Source: Wenzhouxiangellaceae bacterium
GTDB lineage: Bacteria > Pseudomonadota > Gammaproteobacteria > Xanthomonadales > Wenzhouxiangellaceae
Assembly: GCA_028289455.1 (NCBI GenBank)
Contig: JANQPN010000041.1
Coordinates: 1-34,156 of the forward strand
Length of the DNA stretch: 34,156 bases
Direction of reading: 5' to 3'
Below the pieces are notes generated by a model, which did not search any database, was not told the origin of the DNA, and saw only the letters and a list, made by a program, of their open reading frames with translations. The position numbers and the translations under genes were made by a program. Position 1 is the stretch's first letter; every line of letters begins with the position of its first letter. Of this stretch, positions 31,492-34,156 are shown piece after piece.

Positions 31492-34156
31492 TTACATATT
31501 CCTCCTATACTCCCCTCCAACCTGATAAAGCGCCTCACTAATTTGCCCCAAACTAGCCACCTTCACCGCTTCCATCAGTGATTCGAAGATATTCCCCCGC
31601 TCCCGCGCCACCTGCTGTAACTCAGCCAACACCTGCGCCGTTTTATCCTGATTCCGTTTCTGGAAATTCCTTACCCCGGTTATCTGATCCTGCTTTTCCT
31701 CTTCCGTGGCACGGATCAGTTCAATTTCCGGCATTTCCTCTTCCTGCCCTTTCGGCGGCAGGAAGGTGTTGACGCCTATCAGCGGCAAACTGCCGTCATG
31801 TTTTTTGCTCTCATAGTAGAGCGACTCATCCTGAATCTTGCCGCGCTGATACATGGTATCCATGGCCCCCAGCACGCCACCACGCTCACTGATCCGCTCA
31901 AACTCTGCATATACCGCTTCTTCCACCAGATCAGTCAGCTCATCAGTGATAAAACTGCCCTGCCACGGGTTTTCGTTGAAGTTCAGGCCCATTTCGCGGT
32001 TGATGATCAATTGAATGGCTACTGCACGGCGTACGCTTTCCTCAGTAGGCGTGGTAATCGCTTCATCATAGGCGTTGGTATGCAGGCTGTTGCAGTTATC
32101 GAAAATCGCGTACAGCGCCTGCAGCGTGGTACGAATATCATTGAACTGGATTTCTTGAGCATGCAGTGAGCGGCCGGAGGTTTGGATGTGGTATTTCAAC
32201 ATCTGACTGCGTTTGTTGGCACCGTAACGTTCGCGCATGGCGCGGGCCCAGATACGGCGTGCCACACGGCCGATAACGGTGTATTCAGGGTCCATACCGT
32301 TGCTGAAGAAGAACGACAGATTCGGCGCAAACTCATCGATATGCATACCACGCGCCAGGTAATACTCCACAATGGTAAAGCCGTTCGACAGCGTAAACGC
32401 CAGCTGACTGATCGGATTGGCTCCTGCTTCCGCGATGTGATAGCCGGAAATCGATACCGAATAGAAATTGCGCACATTGTGGTTCACAAAGTACTGCTGA
32501 ATATCGCCCATCATCTTCAGTGCGAATTCGGTAGAGAAGATACAGGTATTCTGCGCCTGGTCTTCCTTCAGAATATCCGCCTGCACCGTACCGCGTACCG
32601 TGCTGAGCGTTCTGGCTTTGATCTCGTTATAGGTGTCGGCATCCACCAGCTGGTCGCCTGTTACGCCCAGCAGACCCAGACCAAGCCCTTCATTGTGTTC
32701 AGGTATATCCCGACGATAACGCGGCAAGTCATTGTTTAATAGTGCTTTAATCTTATCCCGTGCCGTTTCCCACTGCCCCTGCTCTTTCAGGTGCTTTTCA
32801 ATCTGTTGATCCACTGCGGTGTTCATAAACATCGCCAGCAGCATTGGCGCGGGACCGTTAATGGTCATGGAAACCGAGGTGGTCGGCAGGCACAGGTCGA
32901 AGCCGGAGTACAGCCGCTTCATATCATCCAGGCAGGAAATCGACACACCGGAATTACCCACCTTGCCGTAAATGTCTGGACGTTCATGCGGGTCTTCGCC
33001 GTACAGGGTGACGGAATCAAACGCCGTAGACAGACGCGCCGCCGGCTGACCGGCCGACAGATAATGGAAACGCTTATTGGTCCGCTCCGGCATGCCCTCA
33101 CCGGCAAACATACGGGTCGGATCTTCGCCGACACGGCGGTATGGGAACACGCCACCGGTGTATGGATAGCTGCCCGGCAGATTCTCTTTCATCAGGAATT
33201 TCAGCAGATCACCCCAGTCCCGAAACTTGGGCGGAGCAATTTTGGCGATCTTGTTGCCGGACAGGCTGGTTTTGTAGTTATCGCCTTTGATCTCTTTACC
33301 GCGAACCGTATAGGTGAACTGTGCTGCAGTCACGCCTTCCATGCGGGCCGGCCACTGCTGCAGCAATTCCACCGCTTCCACATCCAGCGAATTCAATGCC
33401 TGGTTGTAGCGCTGCCTCAACAGGCTGATGCTGGCATCTTCGGTGTGCGTGGTGTGGCTGAACAATGCCAGTGGCGCCGGCAGTTCCGGATCATCCAGCG
33501 CCTTTAATGCTTCGTAGTAACTTTGCGCTAGACTGGCGTTTTCCGCCATGGCGTCAATGGACTGGTTAATCGAGCGCCCCTGCTCGGCAATTTCCGCCAG
33601 ATACCGTATTCTTGCTCCCGGTATCAGTGCGACCGCCTTGGGTTCTTTCTCATCGGTGTTCAGTTCCGGCGTCCAGTGGCCCGAATCCAGGTTCATTTTC
33701 TCCTGAAGTAGGCGGCATAAGTTACTGAACATCCAGGTAATTCCCGGATCATTAAACTGGCTGGCAATGGTTGCATACACCGGCACGTCAGCATCGTCCA
33801 TCTGGAATGCAAGGCGGTTGCGTTTCCACTGTTTCTTGACATCCCGCAGCGCATCTTCTGCGCCTTTCTTGTCAAACTTGTTCAACACCACCAGTTCGGC
33901 GTAATCCAGCATGTCGATTTTTTCCAGCTGGCTGGCGGCGCCGTAGTCCGAGGTCATCACATACATCGGAAAATCCACCAGATCGACAATTTCCGAATCC
34001 GACTGACCGATACCGGCGGTTTCGACAATCACCAGATCAAAACCCAGCGATTTCAAAAACAGCGTGGCATCACCCAGCATTTCCGAGGTGGCCAGATGCT
34101 GTCGACGGGTCGCCATGGAGCGCATATAAACCCGTGGGTTGCGCAGACTGTTCATG
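31492..34156 (-). CDS. icmF: Fused acyl-CoA mutase IcmF (isobutyryl-CoA mutase with G-protein chaperone), 5' incomplete
   Basis: The frame runs off the right edge, so the in-frame ATG at 34155 is internal. Numbering residues from that ATG, the first ~170 belong to the MeaB/MeaI-type GTPase: [32 protein letters not shown] (45-59) and the G4 motif NKFD (92-95). The rest is the substrate-binding mutase domain: [72 protein letters not shown] and [14 protein letters not shown]. The missing 5' part should encode the B12-binding domain and P-loop, about 200 residues by family length. IcmF interconverts isobutyryl-CoA and n-butyryl-CoA (or related branched acyl-CoAs) with adenosylcobalamin and repairs itself with GTP. 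It is cytoplasmic and ends in EYRRNM. Confidence 0.93.
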   Translation of the reverse strand, partial: MNSLRNPRVYMRSMATRRQHLATSEMLGDATLFLKSLGFDLVIVETAGIGQSDSEIVDLVDFPMYVMTSDYGAASQLEKIDMLDYAELVVLNKFDKKGAEDALRDVKKQWKRNRLAFQMDDADVPVYATIASQFNDPGITWMFSNLCRLLQEKMNLDSGHWTPELNTDEKEPKAVALIPGARIRYLAEIAEQGRSINQSIDAMAENASLAQSYYEALKALDDPELPAPLALFSHTTHTEDASISLLRQRYNQALNSLDVEAVELLQQWPARMEGVTAAQFTYTVRGKEIKGDNYKTSLSGNKIAKIAPPKFRDWGDLLKFLMKENLPGSYPYTGGVFPYRRVGEDPTRMFAGEGMPERTNKRFHYLSAGQPAARLSTAFDSVTLYGEDPHERPDIYGKVGNSGVSISCLDDMKRLYSGFDLCLPTTSVSMTINGPAPMLLAMFMNTAVDQQIEKHLKEQGQWETARDKIKALLNNDLPRYRRDIPEHNEGLGLGLLGVTGDQLVDADTYNEIKARTLSTVRGTVQADILKEDQAQNTCIFSTEFALKMMGDIQQYFVNHNVRNFYSVSISGYHIAEAGANPISQLAFTLSNGFTIVEYYLARGMHIDEFAPNLSFFFSNGMDPEYTVIGRVARRIWARAMRERYGANKRSQMLKYHIQTSGRSLHAQEIQFNDIRTTLQALYAIFDNCNSLHTNAYDEAITTPTEESVRRAVAIQLIINREMGLNFNENPWQGSFITDELTDLVEEAVYAEFERISERGGVLGAMDTMYQRGKIQDESLYYESKKHDGSLPLIGVNTFLPPKGQEEEMPEIELIRATEEEKQDQITGVRNFQKRNQDKTAQVLAELQQVARERGNIFESLMEAVKVASLGQISEALYQVGGEYRRNM

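Noticed and set aside
32791..33507. Long plus-strand open frame of 238 codons opposite icmF
   Set aside because: It is antisense to a strongly conserved mutase domain, and its translation is Arg/Gln/His-rich with no family features or ribosome site.

Overview
The window reads as chromosomal DNA of a free-living, probably aquatic gammaproteobacterium. Base composition is moderate over most of its length and gene density is high. Two signatures point towards the Marinicella/Wenzhouxiangella/Lysobacterales neighbourhood: three secreted proteins end in, or carry near the C-terminus, an (I/F)xxGFE-type tail, and intergenic regions hold GTAG-type REP palindromes paired as REPINs. This placement is inference; there is no rRNA or other taxonomic marker.

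Layout. 1-315: end of an unidentified gene. 332-6189: lipoprotein amidohydrolase, secreted BNR-propeller protein, a thioredoxin-like/ThpR pair, and a DUF4124 protein with a pilin-like C-terminal domain. 6302-8338: exported three-domain serine beta-lactamase-like protein. 8426-14657: minus-strand run of two NTR+HEAT paralogues around a class 3 lipase, then an M36-like zinc metalloprotease. 14896-22359: plus-strand run of an S41 peptidase, an esterase, a DUF885 protein and a sulfatase. 22321-23541: a diverged direct duplication (sulfatase 3' end, REPIN, porin 3' end) flanks a small secreted ORFan. 23457-28002 (minus): alginate-export-like porin, AraC/GyrI regulator, a third NTR+HEAT paralogue, a secreted unknown. 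28408-29403: CsgG-like protein with an SH3-like tail. 29540-31411: strikingly AT-rich standalone reverse transcriptase. 31492 to the right edge: icmF, fused acyl-CoA mutase/G-protein chaperone, incomplete at its 5' end.

How it works together. At least fourteen products carry export signals and many are hydrolases (amidohydrolase, beta-lactamase-like, M36, S41, esterase, DUF885), so most of the window serves scavenging and turnover of extracellular or periplasmic peptides, esters and perhaps sulfated or acidic glycans. IcmF is core branched acyl-CoA metabolism.

The best candidate for an undescribed system is the 623-residue reverse transcriptase. It has intact RT motifs (SDIAAYF, GIPQGS, YMDD), no maturase, endonuclease, retron or DGR context, and a long helical C-terminal domain. 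That architecture matches UG/Abi (DRT-type) antiphage reverse transcriptases, although I cannot assign a subgroup. Second are the NTR+HEAT paralogues, one with a TIMP-like mature Cys-x-Cys N-terminus encoded two genes from a zinc metalloprotease.
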